This document shows, one piece after another, positions 23,856 through 34,100 of a stretch of 64,000 bases of DNA. The notes beneath the pieces are model-generated. The model was given only the letters and a program-made list of their open reading frames with translations. It had not been told where the DNA came from and did no database searches. The translations under genes and the position numbers were made by a program. Each line of letters begins with the position of its first letter. The first letter of the stretch is position 1. Source of the stretch: Gemmatimonadota bacterium (GTDB lineage: Bacteria > Gemmatimonadota > Gemmatimonadetes > Longimicrobiales > Gaopeijiaceae); contig JAWKQN010000020.1 in the NCBI GenBank assembly GCA_041390125.1, forward strand, positions 1-64,000, in the 5' to 3' direction.

Positions 23856-24413
23856 GTGCAACCTCTGCGGTACGGCATCAACGTCACGCTGGACGGCTGC
23901 TGCGACCACCGGGCCGGCATCGCCGACGAGGAGCTGCACCGGTATTGGGCCGCGAGCCTGACGCGGGCAGACGCCCTTCTCTACGGCCGGGTGACCTACG
24001 AGATGATGGAGGGCGCCTGGCGGTCCGATCCGGACACGGGCGCCCTGCCGGACTGGATGGAGCCCTGGATGGAGCCATTCGCCCGGACCATCGACGCGGC
24101 CCGGAAGTACGTCGTGTCCAGCACGCTGGAACGGGTCGACTGGAACGCGGAGCTGGTGCGCGGCGATCTCGCGGACGCCGTCCGGGAGCTCAAGCGGCAA
24201 CCCGGCCGGGGCATTGCCACCGGTGGCGTGCAACTCCCGCTGCTGCTGGCCGAGCTGGGATTGATCGACGAGTACGAGTTCGTCGTGATCCCCAGACTGG
24301 CGGGGCACGGTCCCACGCTTCTCGCTGGACTCTCCCAGCATGTCGACCTCCGGCTGGTGGAGCGGAAGGAGCTTGACTCGGGTGCGGTTGCACTGCGGTA
24401 CGTACCGCGCTGA
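23856..24413 (+). CDS. Dihydrofolate-reductase-like (RibD C-terminal) protein
   Basis: This 185-aa protein belongs to the RibD C-terminal/DHFR fold used for NADPH-dependent reduction: MQPLRYGINVTLDGCCDH, ADALLYGRVTYEMMEGAW, YVVSSTLERVDWN, GIATGGVQLPLLLAELGLIDEYEFVVIPRLAGHGPTL. The GxGGxxL-like phrase (ATGGVQL) and GRVTYEM are family marks. Stand-alone members are common and mostly uncharacterised. It starts with GTG at 23856. Confidence 0.84.
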   Translation: MQPLRYGINVTLDGCCDHRAGIADEELHRYWAASLTRADALLYGRVTYEMMEGAWRSDPDTGALPDWMEPWMEPFARTIDAARKYVVSSTLERVDWNAELVRGDLADAVRELKRQPGRGIATGGVQLPLLLAELGLIDEYEFVVIPRLAGHGPTLLAGLSQHVDLRLVERKELDSGAVALRYVPR

Positions 24414-24437
24414 GGCGGACCGCGTCGGGAGGTCTCC

Positions 24438-24640
24438 GTGAGCCTCAGCCGCCTGGCCCTCGCAGCCGTGACAGGACTGACCGCGGCCGCCGTGCTCGGC
24501 TGCAGCGAACAGCGCGAGTCAGGAGACGAAGCCCGGTCCGCTCACGACAGCGCCGGGGTCGCGATCGTTGAGAACGGCTTCGTGGACCGGGCTCCCGCGT
24601 GGACCCTCGGACCTGGTCGCACACGACTTGTGGAACACGC
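24438..24640 (+). pseudogene. 6-bladed beta-propeller lipoprotein, N-terminal remnant
   Basis: A GTG at 24438 opens a lipoprotein signal (LAAVTGLTAAAVLGC) followed by the phrase SAGVAIVENGFVDRAPAWTLGP, the usual beginning of the propeller family. The rest of the propeller is missing. After about 24620 the frame loses all resemblance, and 100 bases later a second, complete propeller gene starts. It looks like the stump of a deleted tandem copy. Confidence 0.65.
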
Positions 24641-24738
24641 TCGCGTCGGTGATCCTCTTCGTGTGGTACCAGGAACGCCGCGACGCCTCCCGGGCGCGGC
24701 AGCAGAGCGTTCCCGCATCCAGGGCGAGGAAGGTCACC

Positions 24739-25896
24739 ATGCACCAAACGCAGCGTACGAGCCGTGCCGCGTCGCCCGGGCGGCCAGGGTGGTGGCTGGT
24801 CGCCATCCTGCTCGCGCCGCAGGCCGCGCGTGCGCAGACGCCGGCCGAGTGGCGGTTGGCACCCCCGGTGTTCGAGGTGGGAGGCGTCGCCGCCGGACCG
24901 GAGGCGGAGTTCGCCAACCTCGGCGGTGTGACGCTGCTCGACAACGGGAACGTGGTGATCGCCGATCGCGTCGACCCGTTCCTGAAGGTGTTCGATCCCA
25001 CAGGCAGGCACCTTCGCGATCTCGCCCACAAGGGGGAGGGACCCGGCGAATACCAGTATGTCCTGTCCCTCGACTGGTGCGCTCCCGGGGAGCTGTCGGT
25101 CTTCGACGTCGATCGACGCATCCACCGCTACACGGGGGACATGGAGCTCGTCGGGACCCGATCCGTCACGCTGGAGGCGATTCCGGGCGGCGCCGCCTAC
25201 CAGCAGGACTGCCACCCGAACGGCTACCACGTGGTCACGGGTTGGGGAGATCTGCAGCGTCAGTTCAAGGTCGGCCTCTACGAGGCCACGGCTCCCGTGG
25301 TGCTCCTCCGGGATCAGGTCGTCGTGAAGGACTTCGGCGAGCGCTTGAGCAGCCAGCGCCTCGGGCTGGTCGGATCGGACGGTGCACCCACAGGCAGTGC
25401 ACCCCACCCGTTCGGACGCGCCACGGTGGTGGCGCTCGGGAGCGAGAAGGTCTACCTCGGGGACGCGCGCGACTACGCCATCGAGGTCTATGACCTGTCC
25501 GGTGGCGCGTTGCCTCCGATCGTCTGGGACGGGCCTCCGCTGCGGTACGATCGCGCCCTCGTCGACCGACTCGCCGAGCAGGCGATCGCGGCGGCTCCGG
25601 AGCGGTCTCGGGCCCGTTTGCGGCGCTCGTACCGGGAGCTGCCCGATCTGGATCGGCTGCCGGCCTACGACCGCATCCTCGTCTCCGACGAGGACGAGGT
25701 GTGGGTCCGGCAGTTCGTGCGACCCGACGCGGTCGGCGAGGACTGGATGGTGTTCGACGCCGCGCACGCGCTCGTGGGCCGGCTGCGGCTGCCTCCGCGG
25801 TCCACGTTGTGGGAGGTACGGGAAGGCAACGCCGTCTATTCGATCCTGGACGAGTTCGATGTCCCCGTGGTCAGGGTCAGCCGCATCGTGCGCTGA
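24739..25896 (+). CDS. Secreted 6-bladed beta-propeller protein
   Basis: This 385-aa protein begins with a signal peptide (WWLVAILLAPQAARAQ) at about residues 18-33. Blade motifs follow: GGVTLLDNGNVVIADRVDPFLKVFDPTG, DLAHKGEGPGEYQYVLSLDW, ELSVFDVDRRIHRYTGD, and late blades with VYDLSGGALPPIVWD. KGEGPGEY is the family variant of GQGPGEF. The ATG at 24739 is chosen because the signal peptide follows at once. It is predicted periplasmic or surface exposed and is unlike the lipoprotein paralogues in lacking a lipobox. Confidence 0.85.
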   Translation: MHQTQRTSRAASPGRPGWWLVAILLAPQAARAQTPAEWRLAPPVFEVGGVAAGPEAEFANLGGVTLLDNGNVVIADRVDPFLKVFDPTGRHLRDLAHKGEGPGEYQYVLSLDWCAPGELSVFDVDRRIHRYTGDMELVGTRSVTLEAIPGGAAYQQDCHPNGYHVVTGWGDLQRQFKVGLYEATAPVVLLRDQVVVKDFGERLSSQRLGLVGSDGAPTGSAPHPFGRATVVALGSEKVYLGDARDYAIEVYDLSGGALPPIVWDGPPLRYDRALVDRLAEQAIAAAPERSRARLRRSYRELPDLDRLPAYDRILVSDEDEVWVRQFVRPDAVGEDWMVFDAAHALVGRLRLPPRSTLWEVREGNAVYSILDEFDVPVVRVSRIVR

Positions 25897-25917
25897 GCCG
25901 CGCCGGCGGGTGGCGCG

Positions 25918-27144
25918 TCAGCCCCCGGGCCGCGACCACTCCGACACGTCCCGCACGTGCCAGTCTCCGCCCCACCAGGGGGAGCCCCGGAGCAGCACGC
26001 GGGTGACGCTCGCGGGCATCGGCGTGAAGTACGAGCGGAAGTGCCCGGAGTCGAGGTGCGCGGGGTCGTGCGGTTGCAGCGTCGCCGGCACCCAGGAGCC
26101 ACCGCCATCGAAGCTCAGCTCCAGACCCTCGCCGATCCCGGCGAAGCGTAGGCGGGAGCCGGCGCGGCTCGCCAGTTCGAGCGTGACCTCGGCACGCGCA
26201 GGCCCGAACCACCGTTCGGTGGCGCGGTTGATCCGGAAGGGCCGGGCCGGATCGATGACGATGTCATCCCAATGCCAGGTGTTCGGGGCGCAGCCTTCGG
26301 GCAGGGAGCAGTCCTTGCGCGGCGTGTACGAGTGGTGCCCGAACTGCACCACGCCCTCCGTCCACGCCAGGGGAGCGATGTCCGTGTCGATCCACCAGAA
26401 GTCGTACTCCGGCATCCCGAACCGGACGTGATCGCGCGACAGCTCCAGCACGAAGAGATCCCGACGCATGGCGCTGGGCTCCAGGAACTCGTCGTACCCT
26501 ACCCACCACGTGCTTGGGATCTCCTCGGGGATGCCGTTCCGGAACAGGGTGGCCGTGAATGCGTTGCGGGACCCGTCGAGCCGCAGGGAGAGGCCGTTGC
26601 GGGGCTCCCCCGACAGCGACGGCAGCCAGCTCTCCAACGCCAGCTGCAGGTGCTCGTCGTAGGGCGAGATCCACAGGTCGATCCAATCCCGCATGGAACG
26701 GCGCAGCAGCGAGACCCGGAACTCGACCCGCGCCTTGCCCTGTTCGAAGACCACCGTGTGGTCCGGCGTCAGGTAGACGAGCCCGTAGCCCGAGGCGTTG
26801 AGGGCGGTCATGACGTGGTTGCGGCACTGATAGACGGCGTCCCCATAATCGGACACCGCATGGGTGGCCGGGGGTGGCTCGCAGCCCGGACCGTGATCCG
26901 CATCCAGGGGCTCGAGTCCGTACCAGGTCTCTCGATCACGGGAGTGAACGGTCACGTCCCACCGGGTGGAGCGAAACGAGGCGGGGGCGGTGGGGTCGCC
27001 GTCGAAGGTCTCGCGGAACACGGTCGGTGCGACCGGGCCGGCGGGCATCCCGGATTCGGTGGGCGGGGGCTCGGTCGCTCCCCGGTCGCAGGCGATCATC
27101 GAGGTCACCACGACCCACGCCGAGATCCCACGTCGGACGTCCAC
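25918..27144 (-). CDS. Secreted lipoprotein with concanavalin-like fold (unassigned)
   Basis: This 408-aa protein has a lipoprotein signal at its start (GISAWVVVTSMIAC) if the GTG at 27144 is used. It has no other start that gives a signal. After a Pro-rich linker it contains FRETFDGDPTAPASFRSTRWDVTVHSR, KARVEFRVSLLRRSMRDWIDLWISPYDE, FTATLFRNGIPEEIPSTWWVGYDEF, and YDFWWIDTDIAPLAWTEGVVQFGHHSYTP. A jelly-roll, glycan-binding or glycosidase-like fold is likely, and no catalytic signature is evident. A second beta domain occupies the last 100 residues. The enzyme class is unknown. Confidence 0.68.
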   Translation of the reverse strand: MDVRRGISAWVVVTSMIACDRGATEPPPTESGMPAGPVAPTVFRETFDGDPTAPASFRSTRWDVTVHSRDRETWYGLEPLDADHGPGCEPPPATHAVSDYGDAVYQCRNHVMTALNASGYGLVYLTPDHTVVFEQGKARVEFRVSLLRRSMRDWIDLWISPYDEHLQLALESWLPSLSGEPRNGLSLRLDGSRNAFTATLFRNGIPEEIPSTWWVGYDEFLEPSAMRRDLFVLELSRDHVRFGMPEYDFWWIDTDIAPLAWTEGVVQFGHHSYTPRKDCSLPEGCAPNTWHWDDIVIDPARPFRINRATERWFGPARAEVTLELASRAGSRLRFAGIGEGLELSFDGGGSWVPATLQPHDPAHLDSGHFRSYFTPMPASVTRVLLRGSPWWGGDWHVRDVSEWSRPGG

Positions 27145-27476
27145 GAACCCTCCACGTCTGATGTGCCGAACGGGTCCGGGGATCGAGCGCAACGGTCGTG
27201 CCGGATCCGGACGCCGCGGGGCCCGCTCCACATCCGGCGGGACCGGGTCCACGGGCTCTTGTGGCCATCCGCCTTCGGCGCCACTCTCTGCCCCTTGCTG
27301 GCCGGCCGGGCCCCGCGGGCTCGCGCGGCGCTCCCGCGGCGCCCGGCGAGCTCCGGAGTCCGGCCGGGAGCACGCGGTCATACACGGATCCCGGACAGCG
27401 TATGCAGCAGCGGGCCAGGGCGACGGGCGCGTTCATCGGCTCCGCCGAAGCTCCATTCGTTGAGCCGGGCCGCGTG

Positions 27477-28004
27477 ATGCAGCGGATCCTCGTGATCGGT
27501 CCGGGTGGTGCGGGCAAGACCTTCCTCTCAACGAGGCTCGGCGAGGTGCTGGGGCTGCCGGTGATCCATCTGGACGCCCTGTACTGGCACCCCGGATGGC
27601 GTGCGACGCCGCCAGCCGAATGGACCAGGGTCGTGGAGGAGGCCGCGGCCGAGGCCGCGTGGATCATGGACGGGAACTACGGCGGGACACTCGAGCGTCG
27701 GATCGCCCGGGCGGACACGATCGTGTTCCTGGATCTACCACGCCTGACCTGCGTTCGGCGGGTTCTCTGGAGACGGGTGCGATACGCGGGCCGCTCCCGA
27801 CCCTCGCTTCCACCGGGCTGCACGGAGCGGATCCCCGCAGAGTTCCTGCGGTGGATCTGGACGTACGGCGAACGTCGGCGCCCGCAGATCCTCGCGCTGC
27901 TCGCACACGTGAGGAGAGAGAAGACGGTTGTGGTCCTGCGTACCCCACGTCAGGTGCGAGCATGGGTGAGACGCCTGGAGGCCAGGAACGCGGCCGCAGA
28001 TTGA
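27477..28004 (+). CDS. P-loop kinase (AAA_18/topology-modulation type)
   Basis: This 175-aa protein has a Walker A loop at residues 8-15 (GPGGAGKT) and an N-terminal strand RILVIG. The phrase LPVIHLDALYWHPGWRATPPAEW is characteristic of the FlaR-like DNA topology modulation or adenylate kinase-related subgroup, and ADTIVFLDLPRLTCVRRVLWRRV forms the lid region. It likely phosphorylates a nucleotide-like substrate. The biological role is unknown. The start at 27477 places the first strand correctly. Confidence 0.85.
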   Translation: MQRILVIGPGGAGKTFLSTRLGEVLGLPVIHLDALYWHPGWRATPPAEWTRVVEEAAAEAAWIMDGNYGGTLERRIARADTIVFLDLPRLTCVRRVLWRRVRYAGRSRPSLPPGCTERIPAEFLRWIWTYGERRRPQILALLAHVRREKTVVVLRTPRQVRAWVRRLEARNAAAD

Positions 28005-28066
28005 CGGAGCGGGAGACGTGCGAGTCTCCGGCGGCGAAGACACCGATACGACGGGAGGAGGGGAGG

Positions 28067-28891
28067 ATGGGGAGGTGCGGACGAGGGATGCGGATGGCGG
28101 CGTGGGTGCTCCCGGTGGCGCTCGGAGCCTCGGCCACGAGGGGCGTGGGAGCGCAGGAGTGGACCTGGCCGGAACGAGCTCAGAACCTCACCGAGCTCCC
28201 GGCGAACTTCCCGCCCGAGCGCCTGAGCGCGGTCATGCGCGGGTTCTCGGCAGCACTGGGGGTACGCTGTACGCACTGCCACGTCGGGGAGGAGGGACAA
28301 CCGCTCTCGACGTACGACTTCGTCTCGGACGCAAACCCGAACAAAGACCGAGCCCGCGCGATGTACCGCATGCTGGGTGTGGTGAACGATCACCTGCGCG
28401 ACATCCCCCCGTCGGGTGAGCGGGTCAACATGTGGTGCCACACCTGTCACGCAGGGAAACCAAGGCCGCAGACCCTGGCGGAGGCGGTCCTCGAGCAGAG
28501 CGATCCCCGGGATCCGGAGGCGACGATCGCGTTCTTCCTGGATCTGCGCCAGCGCTACTTCGGCACCGCCGCGTACGACTTCACAGCGACGAGCGTAGAC
28601 GAGTTGGCCTCCTCACTGGCGAATCAAGGCGACACGGTGGCGGCACAGGCGATCGTCGAGCACAATGCGCAGGCCTGGCCGAACGATGCACGGGCGCTCG
28701 AGCGTGCGGGCGACCTGTGGGAGACCAGGGGAGATCGGGCGCGAGCCCTGGACCACTTCGAGCGTGCGCTGAACCTGCTTCCAGGCTCACCACGCCTTGC
28801 GGAGAAGGTCCGCCGCCTCCGGTTGCCTGGAGGCATGACGTACGCTCGGACCCTCCACGAGCGGTCTACCTCTGTCATCAAGCGACGGTGA
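28067..28891 (+). CDS. Diheme cytochrome c with TPR tail
   Basis: This 274-aa periplasmic cytochrome has a signal peptide ending near residue 29 (GVGAQ). Two heme-c sites are visible: CTHCH (about residue 69) and CHTCH (about residue 124). The segment NLTELPANFPPERLSAVMRGFSAALGVRCTHCHVGEE is the fold of photosynthetic-reaction-centre cytochrome-c-subunit relatives found in non-phototrophic Acidobacteriota and Gemmatimonadota. The C-terminus has a tetratricopeptide-like helix pair (ALERAGDLWETRGDRARALDHFERAL). It may serve an extracellular or periplasmic electron-transfer role. No photosynthesis gene is near. Confidence 0.85.
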   Translation: MGRCGRGMRMAAWVLPVALGASATRGVGAQEWTWPERAQNLTELPANFPPERLSAVMRGFSAALGVRCTHCHVGEEGQPLSTYDFVSDANPNKDRARAMYRMLGVVNDHLRDIPPSGERVNMWCHTCHAGKPRPQTLAEAVLEQSDPRDPEATIAFFLDLRQRYFGTAAYDFTATSVDELASSLANQGDTVAAQAIVEHNAQAWPNDARALERAGDLWETRGDRARALDHFERALNLLPGSPRLAEKVRRLRLPGGMTYARTLHERSTSVIKRR

Positions 28892-28895
28892 AGCG

Positions 28896-29263
28896 ATGAG
28901 ACGCATCTGGCCCATCATCGGGGATGCCGATGCGGCCCGGATCGAGAGAGCGACGTGGAGCACCGTTCGGCGGAGATCGGGTATTCGGTAGCCCGCTCGC
29001 ACTGGGGTCAGGGGATCTGCAGCGAGGCGGCGCGAGCTGTGATCGATGCGGCCTTCGCCACCCGTCCGGATCTGAACCGCCTCCACGCGCGGGCGGACGC
29101 GGACCACCGGGGCTCGCAGCGCGCCATGGAGAAGGTCGGGATGGCTCGCGAGGCCCTGTTGCGTCAGAACCGGGTGGAGCGGGGCGAGATCTTCAGTGAA
29201 GCCATCTACTCCATCCTGCGGACCGAATGGGACGCGGCGCGGGCGCGGAAGGAGATGGACTGA
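28896..29263 (+). pseudogene. GNAT N-acetyltransferase, N-terminal truncated
   Basis: The C-terminal 100 residues keep the acetyl-CoA-binding motif A (RSAEIGYSVARSHWGQGICSEAARAV) and motif B (LNRLHARADADHRGSQRAMEKVGMARE). The N-terminal strand region is absent. Upstream from ATG 28896 a different frame reads MRRIWPIIGDADAARIERATW and then stops. A GNAT protein normally has about 170 residues, so 70 are missing. It is either a deletion plus frameshift, or a partial protein starting at 28955. Confidence 0.65.
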
Positions 29264-29423
29264 GCCAGGCCGTGATGGGTCCCGCCCATCGTGGAACCGC
29301 TTGCTTCCCGCGCGCGGGAGTCCCTACGTTCGCTGCCCGACCCACCCCACCGGGGACCGCCGCGGAGGGGCGCGACCACGCGCCGCGCTTCGCGGTCCCC
29401 GAGCCTACGCCGACCCGACGCCC

Positions 29424-29996
29424 ATGGCCAAGAAGAGCGATCGAGCATCCCTGAAGCCGGCCGTCCGGGACGAGCTCCTCCGCACGCTCCGGACCCGCTT
29501 CGAGGCGAACGAGGGGCGACATCGGGGCATCCGGTGGTCGGACGTGGAAGAGCGGCTGGAGGATCGACCGGACGCGCTCTGGACGCTCCACGAGATGGAG
29601 CGGAGCGGGGGCGAGCCGGACGTGATCGGCCGGGAGAAGAAGGGTGGCGCGATCCTGTTTGCCGACTGTGCCAAGCAGAGCCCCGCGGGTCGGCGCAGCC
29701 TCTGCTACGACCAGGAGGCGCTGGACGCACGCAAGAAGAACAAGCCGGACGGGAGCGCGCTGGAACGCGCACAGGCCATGGGGGCCACGCTCCTCGACGA
29801 GGACCAGTACCGCCGGCTGCAGGAGCTGGAGGAGCTGGACACGACGACCTCCAGCTGGCTGCTGACGCCCGCCGACGTTCGCGAGCGGGGTGGTGCCATC
29901 TTCGGGGACTGTCGCTACGGTCGGGTCTTCATCTATCACAACGGTGCCGAATCCTACTACGCCGCGCGCGGCTTCCGCTGCCTGCTGGAGGTCTAG
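29424..29996 (+). CDS. DUF4256 family protein
   Basis: This 190-aa cytoplasmic protein fits DUF4256: LRTLRTRFEANEGRHRGIRWSDVEERL, LWTLHEMERSGGEPDVIG, LFADCAKQSPAGRRSLCYDQEALDARKKNKPDGSALERA, SSWLLTPADVRERGGAIFGDCRYGRVFIYHNGAESYYAARGFRCLLEV. The cysteine-containing patches are conserved in the family. The function is unknown. The ATG at 29424 (MAKKSDRASLKP) is the family start. Confidence 0.85.
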   Translation: MAKKSDRASLKPAVRDELLRTLRTRFEANEGRHRGIRWSDVEERLEDRPDALWTLHEMERSGGEPDVIGREKKGGAILFADCAKQSPAGRRSLCYDQEALDARKKNKPDGSALERAQAMGATLLDEDQYRRLQELEELDTTTSSWLLTPADVRERGGAIFGDCRYGRVFIYHNGAESYYAARGFRCLLEV

Positions 29997-30005
29997 GGGC
30001 CCCAG

Positions 30006-31112
30006 GTGACGTGGCTCGGCCTTTCCCCCAAGGCCCAGCGCAACGCGCTGCGCATCCTCCCCTTCGGTGTGATCTGGTTGCTGACGTCGCAGGTCTTCCT
30101 GATCTCCGACTACGCATCGGCCGGGGGCTTCACCAACGTCCCGGACACCGCCATCACGGTCGATCCGGCCATCTACGTCTTCGCCACCCTGGCGGTCACC
30201 GCCGTCGGTCTCTTGGTGGGCGCCGTGGAGCTGCTCTTCCTGGACCGCCGCTTCGCCGACCGTAGCCTCGGGGCCAAGCTCGTGGGAAAGACCCTGTTCT
30301 ACGGTCTCTTCCTGGCCCTGGTCGTGCTGGTCACGTTCCCGGTGGCTGCCGCGCTGGAGATGGACACCGCGCTCACCGACCCACGGGTCTGGGAGCGACT
30401 CCATGGCTTCGCGTTCAGCCTGACCAGCCTGGGCACGGCCGTGCAACTCACGGCGTCGCTGGTTGCGTCCCTCTTCTATGCCGAGATCAGCGAGCACCTG
30501 GGGCCGCACGTGCTCACCAACTTCCTCACCGGACGGTACCACACTCCGCGGGAGGAGCGACGGATCTTCCTCTTCTCCGACATGACGTCCTCCACGCAGA
30601 TCGCGGAGCGGCTGGGCCACGCCCGCTACTTCGAGCTGCTCCGGTCCTACTACGACGTGTTCTCCGATGCCGTGATCGACCACGGTGGCCAGGTCTACCA
30701 GTACATCGGAGACGAGGTGGTGGTCTCCTGGCCCGAAGACGCGGGGCTGCGCGACGGCGCCTGCATCCGCTGCGTCCTGCAGATGAAGCAGGACCTGCGA
30801 CGTCGAGCCCCGGAGTTCGAGGCTCGCTTCGGCGTGGCGCCCGACTTCCGCGCGGCCCTGCAAGTGGGACCGGTCACCACAGGCGAGATCGGTGCGCTCA
30901 AGAAGGAGATCGTCTTCACCGGTGACGTCCTCAATCAGACCGCACGCATCCGCGGGCAGTGTGCCATCCAGGGCTTCGACGTGCTGGTGGGTGGCGCGCT
31001 CGCGCTGGCCGTGTCCCCGCTCCAAGGTGTGACGCTCCACGCCCTGGGCGACCACCTCTTGCGCGGAAAGGAGCGCCGGGTCGAGCTGTTCGGTGTGGAG
31101 CCCGCTCCCTAG
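30006..31112 (+). CDS. Membrane-anchored class III adenylate/guanylate cyclase
   Basis: This 368-aa protein has four to five predicted membrane segments in the first 165 residues (for example LLTSQVFLISDY, YVFATLAVTAVGLLVGAVELLFL and LVGKTLFYGLFLALVVLV). A cytoplasmic class III cyclase domain follows. Metal-binding aspartates are visible in IFLFSDMTSSTQIAERLG and YIGDEVVVSWP. Further down, APDFRAALQVGPVTTGEIG and a substrate region with IRGQC complete the domain. It starts with GTG at 30006, ten bases after the DUF4256 stop, so the two are one transcription unit. Its stop overlaps the convergent gene at 31109 by four bases. The product is presumably cAMP. Confidence 0.83.
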   Translation: MTWLGLSPKAQRNALRILPFGVIWLLTSQVFLISDYASAGGFTNVPDTAITVDPAIYVFATLAVTAVGLLVGAVELLFLDRRFADRSLGAKLVGKTLFYGLFLALVVLVTFPVAAALEMDTALTDPRVWERLHGFAFSLTSLGTAVQLTASLVASLFYAEISEHLGPHVLTNFLTGRYHTPREERRIFLFSDMTSSTQIAERLGHARYFELLRSYYDVFSDAVIDHGGQVYQYIGDEVVVSWPEDAGLRDGACIRCVLQMKQDLRRRAPEFEARFGVAPDFRAALQVGPVTTGEIGALKKEIVFTGDVLNQTARIRGQCAIQGFDVLVGGALALAVSPLQGVTLHALGDHLLRGKERRVELFGVEPAP

Positions 31113-34100
31113 AAGGGTGCGGCGCCCGGGTCTACGCCGGCGCTGGCAGGGACGTCCTCGTCCTCCTCCTCGCCTTCGGCAGGGAACTCCGGCAGGACGG
31201 AGTCCTCCTGCAGGATCACGAAGCTCGTGGGCAGGCGGACCTCCCAGGAGTCCCCGACCTGCACCGGGGGATCGAGCTGCACCTGGGTCTCCACGTCCGC
31301 GTAGCTCTCGAGCATGTCCGCGCTCTGGAAGAGAGGCAGGTAGCCTCCGCCCCAGACGAGGCCGGTCTTGAGGAAATAGTGCACGGCGCGTTCGAAGCCG
31401 GGACGGACCGGGAGGACGACCCGGGCCTGGCCGGCGCGTAGGAAGGCTTCGAAGATCGGGTCCGCACTCCCGCCTTCCAGCAGCTCACGCCAGCGGCTCT
31501 CCGCGGTCCAGTAGTACGGATAGAACGTGGAGGTCACGTTCTCCCACTCGAATGCCTCCTCGAAGAAGGTCGCCACCGTGCCGTTGGCGAGCGGGGAGCG
31601 CCAATCCGTCCAATACGGTTGGATGTCATCCTCGTCGTGGTAGATGGTGACGTCCCCGTCCGCGGAGACGGAAAGGGACCAGTAGCCCGCGGCCGTACCC
31701 TTGGTCAGGATGTCGATGGATCCGCGCTTGATCTCCTCCAGCTCGATGGCGCGGTACTGGGAGTCCCGCAGCTGATAGGTCCGCTCCTCGAGCTCGGCCT
31801 GGACCTTGGATTCCGCGACTGCCTTGGCTTCGTCGTACTCCCGCTTCTTCCGCTCGTACCCCTGCAGCACCGCCGCGTAGATGCGCTGCTTCCAGGCGTC
31901 GCGGGCCTCGTCCCGCAGGAATGCGGTGTAGATGACGGTGAAGTTGACGATGCCCTCGAAGTCCGCGGCGAACTGGATCGGGATCGCCGGCGTCACGTTC
32001 CCCGTGAACAGCTCACCGTCGGCGATGTCCTCCGTCGTATTGAAGTTCGTGGTGATGGTTCGGTTGTCTTCGGGCCCTTCCGCATAGAAGTAGAAGGACT
32101 TGTTGGCCACCAGCACCGTCAGCACGTTGAACTTGTTGGCCTTGGTGCCGAGCTTGAGGACGTCGGAGTACCATCCGAATCCTCCACTGGCGCCCTTGGG
32201 AGCCCAGACCCCCACCCTCTCCAACCGGTAGTCCGGGTCCAGCGCCAGGCTCGTGTCCGACCACACGTAGCTGAGCTCGTTCACCTCGTCGGAGTGGTCC
32301 GTCACCTTGTCTGCCGTGTCCGCCTCCGGGTAGACCACCGTCTTGGCGCCCGTGATCTTCTCGAGCGGAGGAGCCGAGACGTCCGTCACGTCGTACACGG
32401 CCGCCAGTCGGGCGTAGTTGTCCTCGGTGACGTCGAGGAAGCTCTGGAATCCATTGGGGCCCGGCGCGCCCAGCGGGGTGAAGCTCGTCTTGTGGAGCTG
32501 GGACGGGTGGACCGGCTCCTCGAGCTCCACCGCCCCGTCCAGCTCGGACTTGGTCATCAGCCCCCGGAAGAACGCCGCGGGCTCGGGCACGGACAGGTCG
32601 AGCATCAGCCGCCGGCCGTAGTTCATCGTGCGCGCTTCGTAGATCTTGTCCACCCACCGGTAGATGCCCACCACGTGTGCATCGCTCGCACGGTTGTCGA
32701 ACCCATGCAGGGCCGTCTTCTGGTTCTCCGTGAACAAGGTGAGGGAGCTGCTCTGCTTGATGGCGCTGCGTACCCGCTCGGTCGCCTCCTCCGTCACCTG
32801 ACGGGCGAACTCCTGCGACGTCGACTCACTGGACGACTTCGAGCTCGAGAAGGACGCGTTGGCGGTCGCGCTCACCTGCATGGGACCGAACTTGCCGGAC
32901 GCGCTCACACCCGCGCTCAGCGAGATGCTCTGACTCGCCGCCTTCTGTGCCTCCGACGCGAGCGAAAAGCGCTCGTCGACGGTCCGGCTCTCCGTGGTCT
33001 CGCGCTCCTCCTCCGTCTCCGTGCTCGATGTCTGGGTCGTCCGGGACGTCGTCCGGGAGCTGCGCTCCTTCTGCTCGCGGGCCATGACGTTCTCGATGTC
33101 GGCGATCTCCCCCAGCTCGTAGCGCCGGAGCTCCTGCTCCACCAGGAGGAGGTCCCCGACGACGGGCGGCCGGATCTCTCCCACCTCGAGCGGCACGTCG
33201 AAACGACCGCGGAGCGGGCCCCCGACGGACTGCGCGGCGAGCGTCCCGCTCGCAGCCGCACCGGGCGCCGCCAGGGCCGTGGAAGCGGAGCCGCGGGCCG
33301 GGGCGCGACGTCCCGCCGGCCGTGCGGGCGCCGCGCGTCGGTTCTCCGCCACCATCCTCCGGGCATAGCGCCGACGATCGGTGTTCAGGCCCTCGAGCAG
33401 GTCGTCCACCGAAGCCTCGGCCATGTCGTAGCGGACCAGGGCAGGGTGCTCCTTCAGGCGCTCGGCTGCCGGCCCCGACAGGCGCGTCGAGCCGCTGCTC
33501 GCGTCGACGTCACCCCGCTCCAGCGCGTCCGTGACCCGGGCGAAGGCGTCGTCCACGTCCGCCAGCCTCGCCGCCGCCGTACGCGGGGCGGTCGCGTCGC
33601 CCTGGGGCCCGCCGATCCTGGGCGCGGGCGGCGGTCCGGCGCGCTCGAGCGAACCCGGGGCGGGTTGCGGGCGCGGAAGGTGGCCCGGCTCGTCCGGGTC
33701 CGACGTCACCCGGGCCGCGCGCTGGTCCACGATCAGCTCGTACTCGTCGAAGGCTCCGCCCGTCCACGCCTCGTCGCCGCGCAGCGTCACGACCCAGAGC
33801 AGGCGGAACAGGTGCAGGACGCGGATCCCGTCCGCGAGATGGTTGGTCCGTGTGTAGATCGCCGATCCTCGCACGATCTCGGCGTAGAGGCTGTCCCAGA
33901 GCCGACCGTTCAGGTCGATGATGTCCTTGATCAACGCCTGGGGCGGTCGGCTCTGGAGAAGCGGCCCGAGGCCGGGAAGCTCCGCCTGGATGGTGGCCGC
34001 CAGGTCCGCGAGGTCCACGCCCGGGAGCAGGTGGGTGCGGAGCACGTCTGCGGCCCGGTCGCTGCCCAGGATCAGGGGATCATCGGGCGCGAGATGACGG

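Noticed and set aside
24438..25493. A 351-residue frame starting with a lipoprotein signal
   Set aside because: Only the first 60 residues resemble a protein family. The remainder is out of frame over the intact propeller gene at 24739.
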